6,304 nt of DNA from positions 1-6,304 of the forward strand of contig CAZXLQ010000296.1 in the NCBI GenBank assembly GCA_964641945.1, in the 5' to 3' direction. Positions within the stretch are counted from its first letter, which is position 1. Every line of letters starts with the position of its first letter. Below the pieces are notes generated by a model. The model did not search any database. It saw nothing but the letters and a program-made list of their open reading frames with translations, and had not been told where the DNA came from. This DNA is from JADIYM01 sp964641945. Its GTDB lineage: Bacteria > Acidobacteriota > Blastocatellia > UBA7656 > JADIYM01. The position numbers and the translations under genes are program-made. Positions 1 through 6,190 of the stretch are shown here, in pieces.

Positions 1-6
1 GTGTTC

Positions 7-103
7 GCGTCCCACGGACTGTCGCATGGTTCCGACCCCTTCCGGCCTTTCACGAAGACGCGTCTGCGGATTCAGACACCATCCGCAGGCCGCTACCGCT
101 CGC
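7..103. repeat. Degenerate copy (A) of a palindromic dispersed repeat
   Basis: Bases 7-44 match bases 6205-6242 at 37 of 38 positions, the only difference being T27 against C6224. The similarity continues more weakly to about base 93, where ATCCGCAGGCCG at 81-92 stands in for GTCCGTGGGACG in the other copy. Just outside, CGCTACCGCTCGC at 91-103 is the exact reverse complement of 6191-6203, which lies outside the left arm of the other copy. Read together, the two copies suggest a palindromic unit of roughly 100-110 bases whose ends carry this 13-base sequence. The left end here is eroded or differs from the other copy. It looks like a non-coding, MITE- or REP-like element with no transposase in view. 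Confidence 0.6.
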
Positions 104-137
104 GGTTCTGATACTGGTGTCGACCGTGTCCACCGCG

Positions 138-148
138 CTGATAATCAG
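138..148 (+). promoter_or_regulatory. Weak candidate -10/operator site upstream of the NodB-like gene
   Basis: CTGATAATCAG is an 11-base palindrome (CTGAT, A, ATCAG). It contains GATAAT at 140-145, which matches the sigma-70 -10 consensus at five of six bases and lies about 75 bases before the start codon. I find no convincing -35 hexamer 16-18 bases upstream, so a sigma-70 promoter is only a possibility. The symmetry could equally be a small operator or chance. Confidence 0.22.
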
Positions 149-210
149 ACCGAAAGCGACCTTCTGCTGTCCAACGGGATGCCTGCCAGCGAACTCTCCG
201 CTCACACGAT

Positions 211-217
211 GAGGAGG
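211..217 (+). promoter_or_regulatory. Shine-Dalgarno for the NodB-like gene
   Basis: GAGGAGG ends four bases before the ATG at 222. It is the strongest ribosome binding site in the window and fixes the start of this gene in preference to any other in-frame codon. Confidence 0.7.
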
Positions 218-221
218 CTCG

Positions 222-2054
222 ATGGATACCTCGACCCGATTGGACCGACTCGCGCGATATGCGCTCATCCTGACGCTGCTCGCCGCCGGCGCACCACCGC
301 TGGCGCAGCCCGCGGAGGCCTCGAGCCCCGCGACCACGACCGCCGGCGCCGACACCGGCGACTACGTAATGTTCGCCATCAATGTGCAGGACTTCAGCTA
401 CCCGGAGCTGAGCGTTGCGACGGTTCGGCGAATCCTCGACATACACGAGACCTACCAGGTTCCAGTAGACATCTACCTGACGAACACCATCGCGGACATC
501 TACGCCGCTGATGCTCCCGACCTGCTCGAGCGGCTTCGCACGTCGAGTATCGCTTCTGTCTCGTATCACGTCCGGCCGCCGAGTCCTTATTACACCGACT
601 ACGACTGGGCGGGGCTCGGTAGCCTGTCTCGCGCCGAGCAGGAAGCCAGGATCCTCGAATACGAAACGCACGGGCTCGACCTCGTCACGGGTGAACCCAC
701 CGCTCGGTCAGGCGGCTACGCGAAGCTCACCGAGACGATGGGTTATTCGCCGGTCGTGGTCGGCGCCCAGACCAACGGCGGGCTCGGACCTGCGGTCAAC
801 GCGGTCTTTCGCGAGCTCGGCGCCGAGCTGCTCGTCGAGCACGGTCGCGCGATCAACCTCGGGGAGATGCGTGACGGCATCGCTCTTCGCCCCGAGCACT
901 ATGACCTGTTGCTCTTCCAGCACATTGGCGAGAAGCCGAAGACGCTGCTGAAGAATGCCCTCGCCGAGGCGAAGGCGATGCCCGGCGCCGTCGCACCGTT
1001 CTTCGTCGGCGTGAAGATGCACGACAACGACTTCTTCGCGGTCGAGTCCGCGTGGGTGACGAACTACGCACGCGGTCCAAAGCGGCCGCCGTTCGATCCG
1101 ACGCGCCTGGCGGACCTGCTCTCCGATTCCGACCAACTGGCGGTATGGAAGCAGTACGAGAAGACCGTGAAGTACGTCGGTCGAAAGCGCGAAACGTATC
1201 AGCCGGTGAACGCTCCGCTCGTCGTCGAAATGATCGGCGACGGAGGCGGGACCCAGGCGGCGTCTCTGTACCTCTCGGGCACGATGCACATCGAGTCGAA
1301 CCCGGCGAGCTGGCCCGATGCGGACGCGCTCGTGGCCTTCCTCGAACGCGCAACTCGAGCGGGCCACGTTGGCGACCAGGCGTCCGGCATGCGCTGGTCG
1401 ATCGGCGCCGACATTGGCTGGCTCCGCGGCGAACCGCGCGCGGGCGAGATCATCCGCAGAACCGAAGCGCTGGGGGTCGAATGGGACGTCCACGCCCACG
1501 ATCTTGCGGATCGGGCCGACGTGTACGCCGAAATACAGAGGCTGGGCGGACATCCGAACGACGTCGCGTCGGGGCTCGTCTACACCGAAATCGATCCGAT
1601 GCGGGATCCGTTGACGAATGGCTCGGGGACCACCTGGCAGGCGGGAGTGCTCTGGGGAGTCGTGTGGCAGCCGAGGCACGGACCTGACTCGGACGACTTC
1701 GCGGTCGGTGTCTGGCGGCCGAAGAGCACCGCGGAGTGGACGACTCACGATGCGCACGGCAGCCTGGTCGCGGTCGGCGGAGGGTCGCGCGAGTTGTCGG
1801 CGATAGGACGGTTTGCAGAGACTGTTGCGGCGGATGCAGGCGCGCTTCCGCCCGTGATCAGCGCGACTGTCATGGTGTCGCCGCGACTGCTGGTGATTCC
1901 CGATACGTCGGATGGAATCGAGGCGATCGAGGAGTGGGCGAACCGCGTGGGGGCTCTCAGAGGAGTTCGCTGGGCGACGATTCGCGAGACGGCTGATGCG
2001 TGGGTTGCAGCCGGGTCTGTCCCGAGCAGGATGGAAGACTGGGACCGGGGATAG
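222..2054 (+). CDS. Secreted NodB-like (polysaccharide deacetylase-fold) protein, two-lobed
   Basis: The 610-residue product begins with a signal peptide: arginines at 6, 9 and 12, a hydrophobic core at about 13-28, and an A-E-A|S signal peptidase I site after residue 33. It should therefore act in the periplasm or outside the cell. The first lobe (about 45-330) reads like a NodB/glycoside-hydrolase-deacetylase barrel: a strand ending in D57, then a helix resembling the family's ILDxxxxYxVxAxFF segment (V-P-V-D-I-Y-L-T), then S-Y-H116-V-R-P-P, A-R-S-G-G-Y at 161-166 where the family has its RPPxG segment, and M-H-D-N-D at 266-270. The usual HxxxH metal pair is not intact, since the residue four after H116 is proline. 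A second region (about 345-600) has comparable elements: T-M-H-I-E-S-N-P at 354-361 and D-V-H-A-H-D at 422-427. A strong ribosome site sets the start. No neighbour indicates its substrate, so the fold assignment is inference and catalysis is unproven. It might instead be a non-enzymatic carbohydrate-binding protein. Confidence 0.55.
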   Translation: MDTSTRLDRLARYALILTLLAAGAPPLAQPAEASSPATTTAGADTGDYVMFAINVQDFSYPELSVATVRRILDIHETYQVPVDIYLTNTIADIYAADAPDLLERLRTSSIASVSYHVRPPSPYYTDYDWAGLGSLSRAEQEARILEYETHGLDLVTGEPTARSGGYAKLTETMGYSPVVVGAQTNGGLGPAVNAVFRELGAELLVEHGRAINLGEMRDGIALRPEHYDLLLFQHIGEKPKTLLKNALAEAKAMPGAVAPFFVGVKMHDNDFFAVESAWVTNYARGPKRPPFDPTRLADLLSDSDQLAVWKQYEKTVKYVGRKRETYQPVNAPLVVEMIGDGGGTQAASLYLSGTMHIESNPASWPDADALVAFLERATRAGHVGDQASGMRWSIGADIGWLRGEPRAGEIIRRTEALGVEWDVHAHDLADRADVYAEIQRLGGHPNDVASGLVYTEIDPMRDPLTNGSGTTWQAGVLWGVVWQPRHGPDSDDFAVGVWRPKSTAEWTTHDAHGSLVAVGGGSRELSAIGRFAETVAADAGALPPVISATVMVSPRLLVIPDTSDGIEAIEEWANRVGALRGVRWATIRETADAWVAAGSVPSRMEDWDRG

Positions 2055-2161
2055 TGCCGGAGGCGTACAAAGAACACAGAGGCTCGGAGAGCACGGAGAC
2101 GAGGTTTTCACTTGATACTCAGTGATCTTCCTGCCTCTGTGCTCTCAGTACGCCACCGGCA
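2055..2161. repeat. 107-base palindromic repeat, copy 1
   Basis: This element starts on the base after the gene 1 stop codon TAG (2052-2054). Its two outer 30-base arms, 2055-2084 and 2132-2161, are reverse complements at 25 of 30 positions, bounded by TGCCGGAGGCGTAC on the left and GTACGCCACCGGCA on the right. Weaker complementarity continues inward (CACGGAG against CTCAGTG), so the whole unit could fold into one long imperfect hairpin. It matches the copy at 2210-2316 at 97 of 107 positions with no gaps. It contains no gene. Lying directly after the stop, it may act as a transcription barrier or 3'-end stabiliser for gene 1, although there is no T-run as in a classical terminator. The ends show no clear target-site duplication. 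Confidence 0.8.
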
Positions 2162-2209
2162 ATCCACCGTCGCAGTCATTCCGATTGGACCGATAGCGAC
2201 GAGAGATAT

Positions 2210-2316
2210 TGCCGTAGGCGTACAAAGAGCACAGAGGCTCAGAGAGCACGGAGACGATGAATTCACTTCATTCTCAGTGATCTTCGTGCCACTGTGCTCT
2301 CAGTACGCCACCGGCA
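2210..2316. repeat. 107-base palindromic repeat, copy 2
   Basis: This is the second copy of the element at 2055-2161, in the same orientation, the same length, and separated from it by 48 bases of unrelated sequence. Its arms 2210-2239 and 2287-2316 pair at 24 of 30 positions. The ten substitutions relative to copy 1 are spread over the unit, and the right-hand terminal 19 bases are identical. Equal length without indels, but different flanks, argues for two insertions or a constrained structure rather than a recent tandem duplication of a larger segment. Short reading frames crossing it are only translations of the repeat. Confidence 0.8.
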
Positions 2317-2395
2317 GGCTTCCCACAACCGCCGTTCCGATAAGCCGGTCACCCCGCCGCGTGAGGCCTGCGATGCAAGCGTCTTCATCAATCAT

Positions 2396-2425
2396 GTGAC
2401 ACGTCCAAGAACGGCTCTGTAAGAT
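2396..2425 (+). promoter_or_regulatory. Candidate sigma-70 promoter for pit
   Basis: GTGACA at 2396-2401 matches TTGACA at five of six bases. TAAGAT at 2420-2425 matches TATAAT at four of six, with an 18-base spacer. Transcription would start near 2431-2433, downstream of the first possible GTG (2426) and only two to four bases before the in-frame GTG at 2435. If real, this promoter implies a nearly leaderless pit message starting at 2435, which fits the lack of a Shine-Dalgarno there. The match is modest and could be chance. Confidence 0.28.
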
Positions 2426-3484
2426 GTGGGCACAGTGAGTGCCCTGGTCATCCTCGCGATCGTTGCGGTCGTCGTAGTCCTCATCTTCGACTTCTCGAAC
2501 GGCTTTCACGACGCCGCGAACGTCGTGGCGACGGTTATTGCGTCGAACGCCATGACTCCTCGGCAGGCCGTGGTCGTAGTCGGGGTCTTCGAGTTCCTCG
2601 GCCCGGTTCTCGGAGGAACCGCCGTTGCAAACACTCTCGGAGGCATCGTCAAACTGTCTGACATCGATCGCGAGGCAGCATTGCTGATCGTAGTGTGTGG
2701 ACTTGCCGGCGCGATTCTCTGGAACCTGTTGACCTGGTGGAAGGGAATACCTTCATCGTCGTCGCACGCGCTCGTAGGAGCACTTGCGGGAGTCGTGACC
2801 GTGTCCGTCGGCCGCGATCACGTCGTGTGGGGATTCAGCGACCTCATCCACACAGGTGAAGTCCACGGGGTCACGAAGGTGCTGCTTGCGTTGCTCATTT
2901 CTCCGATCGTCGGATTCGGATTCGCATACGTGCTCCACCGGATCGTTCGGAGACAACTGAACCGGGCGTCACCTGGAGTCAACGTCTGGCTTCGGAGAAG
3001 CCAGTTCGTTACGGCCGCGGGACTGGCGTTCTCGCACGGAGCCAACGACGCTCAGAAGAGCATGGGAATCCTCACACTCGTCCTGTTGCTTGGCGGGTTC
3101 ATCGACGCCTTCGTCGTTCCGTTCTGGGTGATGCTGGTCTGTGCCAGCGCCATCACGGTCGGAATCCTCTCAGGCGGATGGCGAATTGTCCGCACGCTCG
3201 GGTTCGCGATATTCAAGGTGCGACCGCTTCACGCCCTCGACTCGCAACTCTCTAGCACACTGGTTGTTCTCGGAGCCTCGGTTCTCGGCGCGCCCGTGTC
3301 GACGACCCACGTCGTCTCGACGTCGATCATGGGAGTCGGCGCGGCTGAGCGCCCGAAGTACGTTCACTGGGACAAGGCGCGCGAAATCGCGTTGACCTGG
3401 GTCGTCACGATTCCAGGCTCGGCACTGATGGCCGTGATAATCCACGCACTCGCTGACGCGGGAATTCGCCTCGCGGTGCGCTGA
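2426..3484 (+). CDS. pit: PiT-family inorganic phosphate permease
   Basis: This inner-membrane carrier of the PiT family (Pfam PHO4) imports phosphate, usually as a metal-phosphate complex, driven by a cation gradient. Its 352 residues are short compared with E. coli PitA but normal for compact bacterial and archaeal members. The family's internal duplication is visible: the N-half has F-D-F-S-N-G-F-H-D-A-A-N at 21-32, and the C-half has F-S-H-G-A-N-D-A-Q ending near 208. Also typical are P-S-S-S-S-H-A at 109-115 and the matching G-A-P-V-S-T-T-H at 288-295. About ten hydrophobic segments are present, the first at roughly 4-23, with others near 46-68, 84-104 and 151-173. The start is uncertain: GTG at 2426 gives M-G-T-V-S-A, and GTG at 2435 gives M-S-A-L-V. 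Neither has a good ribosome site. The DUF47 gene follows after 35 bases, an operon arrangement common for this transporter. Confidence 0.94.
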   Translation: MGTVSALVILAIVAVVVVLIFDFSNGFHDAANVVATVIASNAMTPRQAVVVVGVFEFLGPVLGGTAVANTLGGIVKLSDIDREAALLIVVCGLAGAILWNLLTWWKGIPSSSSHALVGALAGVVTVSVGRDHVVWGFSDLIHTGEVHGVTKVLLALLISPIVGFGFAYVLHRIVRRQLNRASPGVNVWLRRSQFVTAAGLAFSHGANDAQKSMGILTLVLLLGGFIDAFVVPFWVMLVCASAITVGILSGGWRIVRTLGFAIFKVRPLHALDSQLSSTLVVLGASVLGAPVSTTHVVSTSIMGVGAAERPKYVHWDKAREIALTWVVTIPGSALMAVIIHALADAGIRLAVR

Positions 3485-3509
3485 GGCCGGAGCGCGGGTC
3501 TGCGCCAAC

Positions 3510-3514
3510 GGAGA
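3510..3514 (+). promoter_or_regulatory. Shine-Dalgarno for the DUF47 gene
   Basis: GGAGA ends five bases before the ATG at 3520. It lies inside the 35-base gap after pit, which shows no terminator, so the second gene is probably translated from the pit message. Confidence 0.6.
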
Positions 3515-3519
3515 AACCC

Positions 3520-4161
3520 ATGTCCGACACCAAGCCTTCCATCTTCCACCGATTCTTTGACCGCGTGTTTCCGAGCATGCCCGACTTCTTCGGACTCTTG
3601 ACGGAGCAGGCACTGCAGGTCCGCGACGGCGTCGCGCTGCTGGTTCAATTGATGGAGACCGCTGACCCCGAGATCGGCAACGAGATCCGCCGTGAGGAAC
3701 ACGAAGCCGACAAGACGAAGCTCCGGAACCTCCAGATCCTCAACGAGTCGTTCGCGACGCCAGTGGATCGCGAGGACATTTACAGGGCTGTCGTCAACCT
3801 CGACGAGATCCTCAACTACTGCAAGACGACGGTCTACGAGATGTACGAGTTCGAGCTCACGCCGGACGTCCACCTCATCAACATGGCGACCATCCTTCGA
3901 GAGGGCTGCGAAGCGCTGGCGGAGGGCTTCGCCAAGTTGAAGACGAGCCCGGCGCAAGCCGCCGAGCTCGGTCGCGTGGCCAGAAAGGCCGAACGGCGCG
4001 TCGAGCGCGTGTATCGCGAGGCGCTTGCGGAGCTCTTCAAGGGAACCGACTACAACACGATGTTCAAGCGTCGCGAGGTCTACCGGCACGTCTCGAATGC
4101 AGCGGACCGCGTGGCGGCGTGTGGCAACACACTTCAGGACATTGTCGTGAAGATCGGCTGA
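3520..4161 (+). CDS. DUF47/PhoU-like Pit accessory protein
   Basis: This is a 213-residue soluble, almost entirely helical protein of the DUF47 family (TIGR00153, related to PhoU), close to the usual family length. Members are encoded next to PiT transporters, as in the orfA-pit pair of Sinorhizobium, and are thought to regulate or assist phosphate uptake at the inner face of the membrane. Family hallmarks are visible in order: an N-terminal F-F-D-R-V-F-P segment (12-18), R-R-E-E-H-E-A-D (57-64) supplying an ExxxD-type metal-binding pattern, F-A-T-P-V-D-R-E-D-I-Y (78-88), N-L-D-E-I-L-N-Y (93-100), and a C-terminal R-E-V-Y-R-H-V-S-N-A-A-D-R (185-197). There is no signal peptide or membrane segment. 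Here it follows pit, whereas in many genomes it precedes it. The family assignment is firm; the biochemical role is only known in outline. Confidence 0.9.
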   Translation: MSDTKPSIFHRFFDRVFPSMPDFFGLLTEQALQVRDGVALLVQLMETADPEIGNEIRREEHEADKTKLRNLQILNESFATPVDREDIYRAVVNLDEILNYCKTTVYEMYEFELTPDVHLINMATILREGCEALAEGFAKLKTSPAQAAELGRVARKAERRVERVYREALAELFKGTDYNTMFKRREVYRHVSNAADRVAACGNTLQDIVVKIG

Positions 4162-4187
4162 ACGCGTCACCGCACCGATAGGTTGAG

Positions 4188-4221
4188 CGCACATGCTCGA
4201 GCCCGCCCGGTACGATGTGCG
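4188..4221. repeat. Inverted repeat downstream of the DUF47 gene
   Basis: CGCACAT (4188-4194) and ATGTGCG (4215-4221) are perfect complements separated by 20 bases, beginning 27 bases after the DUF47 stop. No T-run follows, so it is a poor intrinsic terminator. It could be a weak operator or a chance occurrence. Confidence 0.25.
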
Positions 4222-4358
4222 TGAGGCACCCCACCGAGTTGCGGTTTCGTCCCCAACGTCGCAAGTCGCGTTTCCCACTCCTGCCCGCATTCGTGGAGTT
4301 TTCCCCGAAATCAGGTCCACAAACACTGGATCGAGAATTGCTTGGGGATTGACAGGCG

Positions 4359-4374
4359 TGGTGTGAATTGTGCT
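4359..4374 (+). promoter_or_regulatory. Candidate sigma-54 (-24/-12) promoter for the ATPase gene
   Basis: TGGTGTGAATTGTGCT keeps the invariant GG and GC doublets of the sigma-54 consensus (TGGCACG-N4-TTGCW) at the required 12-base distance. It also agrees at the initial T, the G at position 7, the second T of TTGC and the final T. Transcription would start near 4385, leaving a leader of about 24 bases. Sigma-54 is known to control pilus genes in several bacteria, which makes this plausible, but the ACG part of the -24 element is absent. The stretch 4222-4358 before it shows no gene. Confidence 0.33.
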
Positions 4375-4392
4375 CCCTCGAGAAGAGCACAA
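4368..4392. promoter_or_regulatory. Perfect 8-base inverted repeat before the ATPase gene
   Basis: TTGTGCTC (4368-4375) and GAGCACAA (4385-4392) are exact reverse complements around a nine-base spacer, ending 16 bases before the start codon. No T-run follows, so it is not a terminator. It overlaps the -12 part of the candidate sigma-54 promoter, which suggests a DNA operator. If transcription instead starts further upstream, it would form a hairpin in the message leader. Confidence 0.4.
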
Positions 4393-4408
4393 CAAGTGAT
4401 GGCCCCCG

Positions 4409-6148
4409 ATGTCGGACTTGCCCCTGACTGATTTTGAGGAAGCTCTCGGCCCCTTCTGCGTGGCGGACGCCCGGATCGGGGACCTTCTCGTGGACGCTGG
4501 AATCGTGTCACGAGAGGACGTCGAGCGCGCTGCGTCCGTAGCAGCCTCGACGAATCGACGACTGGGCGAAGTCCTGGTGGATCGGCACCGGCTGCCCGAG
4601 CGTGACGTCTTTCGCCAGCTTGCTCGTCAGCGCGGAATGGAGTTCTCGGACCAGGAGGGACTCAGATCCATCGCCGATCCCTCGCTCGCTCGCGCGGTCG
4701 CTCGCAAGTTCCTTGAGCATCACTTCGTACTTCCGATCGCGAAACGCGCCGGTACCCTCGTAGTTGCAACGTGCAATCCGGAAGTCGACGTGCCCGAGCT
4801 CACGCAGGCACTCGATGCGGACGACGTGGAGTACCACCTCGTCACGCCAACGGACTATCGCCGATTGTTGATGGCCATCGACCTCGGGCTGACCGGCCAC
4901 TCGGGATCGGCTCCGCAGGGACCCGACGACGTTCCGGACCTGCTCTCGCCTCCGGGGCACAGGGAAACCCAGTACACATCGGTGTTCGACGCGCTCCTGC
5001 TCGAAGCGATAGCCGAACGCGCCAGCGACATTCACGTCGAGCGGTACGGTGACCGATGTCGAGTCCGAATCCGGATCGACGGAGATCTGCATGAAGCGCC
5101 CCGCTTCAACCTGCGGCCGGGCCAGTATGTTGGCCTCATCAACGTCATCAAGATCAAGGCGAACCTCGACATCGCCGAGCACCGCGTGCCGCAGGGCGGA
5201 AGGTTCTCGGCTGCGGCGGGCGGCAAGTCCTTCGACCTGCGAGTCCAGACACAGCCGTCCCTTCACGGTGAACACGTCGTCATCCGCCTGCTGCCGAAGA
5301 AGGTCGACCTGATCGACATCGACCAGCTCGGCCTGCCGGTCGAGATCGCCAAAACCTATCGGCGACTGCTCGACAGCCCGTCCGGTCTGATTCTCGTTGT
5401 CGGTCCCACCGGTAGCGGAAAGTCGACGACGCTTTATGCCGGTATCAGCGCGCTGGCCAAGGACACCACGCGGAAGGTCATTACGGTAGAAGATCCGATC
5501 GAGTCGTCGATCGAGAACATTCAGCAGACGCAGGTCCGGCCGGATCTGGGATTCGGATTCGCCAATGCGGTACGCGCCTTCGTACGCCAGGACCCGGACG
5601 TCATCCTCGTCGGCGAGATTCGAGACAGTGAAACGGCCCAGGAGGCGCTGCGTGCTTCGCAGACGGGACACGTCGTCCTATCGACACTGCATTGCAACGA
5701 CTCGGTCGACGCGGTGCAGCGGCTGCTGGACCTCGGTATGCACGAGAACTCGATTGCGGGGGAGCTGCTCGCCGTCTTTGCCCAGCGTCTCGCGCGAAGG
5801 AACTGTCCGTCGTGCCGGCGCCTGGTGAAGCCGGAGCCCGGGCTTCTCGCTGAGGTCTTTCCGAATGGATCCCCGGAGGATTTCCGCTGCTTCGCCGGTG
5901 CGGGATGCTCGCATTGCAGCGGCCACGGAGCCTACGGACGCATCGCGGTCGTCGAACATCTGCCGGCGAGTCCGGTGCTGCGCAAGGCAATCTCGCGAAG
6001 GATGCCGCTCGACGAACTGCGCGAGCTGGCGAGAAAGACCAATCTCGTGCCGATGCGTCGGCACGCGTTGTCGCTGGTCGACGAGGGAACGATCGCGCTC
6101 GACGAGTTGCCGGCGATGTTCTCTCAGGAGCAACTGGCCGGGACATAG
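4409..6148 (+). CDS. GspE/PilB-family type II secretion / type IV pilus assembly ATPase
   Basis: This 579-residue cytoplasmic hexameric ATPase would drive assembly of a type IV pilus or a type II secretion pseudopilus. Residues about 20-160 form an MshEN (T2SSE_N) domain with two tandem motifs, R22-I-G-D-L-L-V and R51-L-G-E-V-L-V. A Gly/Pro-rich linker (about 162-188) follows, then the second N-domain with S-D-I-H-V-E ending at 211. The ATPase core has Walker A G-P-T-G-S-G-K-S (332-339), the Asp box V-I-T-V-E-D-P-I (357-364), Walker B V-I-L-V-G-E-I-R-D (398-406) and the His box S-T-L-H-C-N-D (425-431). The zinc-binding tetracysteine module is complete: C466xxC469 and C500xxC503. Length and the two N-domains exclude a PilT retraction motor. 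The in-frame stop at 4397 makes ATG 4409 the first possible start, although no clear ribosome site precedes it. PilB and GspE cannot be separated without neighbours. Confidence 0.93.
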   Translation: MSDLPLTDFEEALGPFCVADARIGDLLVDAGIVSREDVERAASVAASTNRRLGEVLVDRHRLPERDVFRQLARQRGMEFSDQEGLRSIADPSLARAVARKFLEHHFVLPIAKRAGTLVVATCNPEVDVPELTQALDADDVEYHLVTPTDYRRLLMAIDLGLTGHSGSAPQGPDDVPDLLSPPGHRETQYTSVFDALLLEAIAERASDIHVERYGDRCRVRIRIDGDLHEAPRFNLRPGQYVGLINVIKIKANLDIAEHRVPQGGRFSAAAGGKSFDLRVQTQPSLHGEHVVIRLLPKKVDLIDIDQLGLPVEIAKTYRRLLDSPSGLILVVGPTGSGKSTTLYAGISALAKDTTRKVITVEDPIESSIENIQQTQVRPDLGFGFANAVRAFVRQDPDVILVGEIRDSETAQEALRASQTGHVVLSTLHCNDSVDAVQRLLDLGMHENSIAGELLAVFAQRLARRNCPSCRRLVKPEPGLLAEVFPNGSPEDFRCFAGAGCSHCSGHGAYGRIAVVEHLPASPVLRKAISRRMPLDELRELARKTNLVPMRRHALSLVDEGTIALDELPAMFSQEQLAGT

Positions 6149-6190
6149 CGGGTGGAGTGATGGTGTTCCCGTGTCCCCGTTTTTCGAGCT

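Noticed and set aside
26..511. 161-codon forward frame at the left edge
   Set aside because: It overlaps gene 1 in another frame, starts inside the repeat remnant and encodes an Arg/His-rich sequence typical of shifted frames.
708..2111. 467-codon reverse-strand open frame opposite gene 1
   Set aside because: It lies antisense to a gene with a signal peptide, a strong ribosome site and family-like motifs. The product is rich in Arg/His/Pro with no recognisable domain, as expected from GC-rich antisense frames.
2055..2316. CRISPR array
   Set aside because: There are only two units, each 107 bases long and strongly palindromic over its whole length, with a single 48-base gap and no cas genes.
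2112..2399. 95-codon forward frame between gene 1 and pit
   Set aside because: It mostly translates the two palindromic repeats, has no ribosome site and no plausible protein composition.
4349..4354. Perfect TTGACA -35 hexamer upstream of the ATPase gene
   Set aside because: No -10-like hexamer lies 15-19 bases downstream (that stretch is GTGCTCCC and similar), so it is not supported as a sigma-70 promoter.
3364..4395. 343-codon reverse-strand open frame across the DUF47 gene and the following gap
   Set aside because: It is antisense to the end of pit and all of DUF47, has no family resemblance, and would start inside the inverted repeat before the ATPase gene.
4399..4431. Ten-codon ATG frame overlapping the start of the ATPase gene
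   Set aside because: It could be a small regulatory leader frame, but it has no ribosome site and its length is easily explained by chance.
4508..5671. 387-codon reverse-strand open frame opposite the ATPase gene
   Set aside because: It is fully antisense to unmistakable Walker A and Walker B coding sequence, and its product shows no domain of its own.
6171..6184. Intrinsic terminator after the ATPase gene
   Set aside because: There is a run of five T at 6180-6184, but I could not find a stable stem directly before it.
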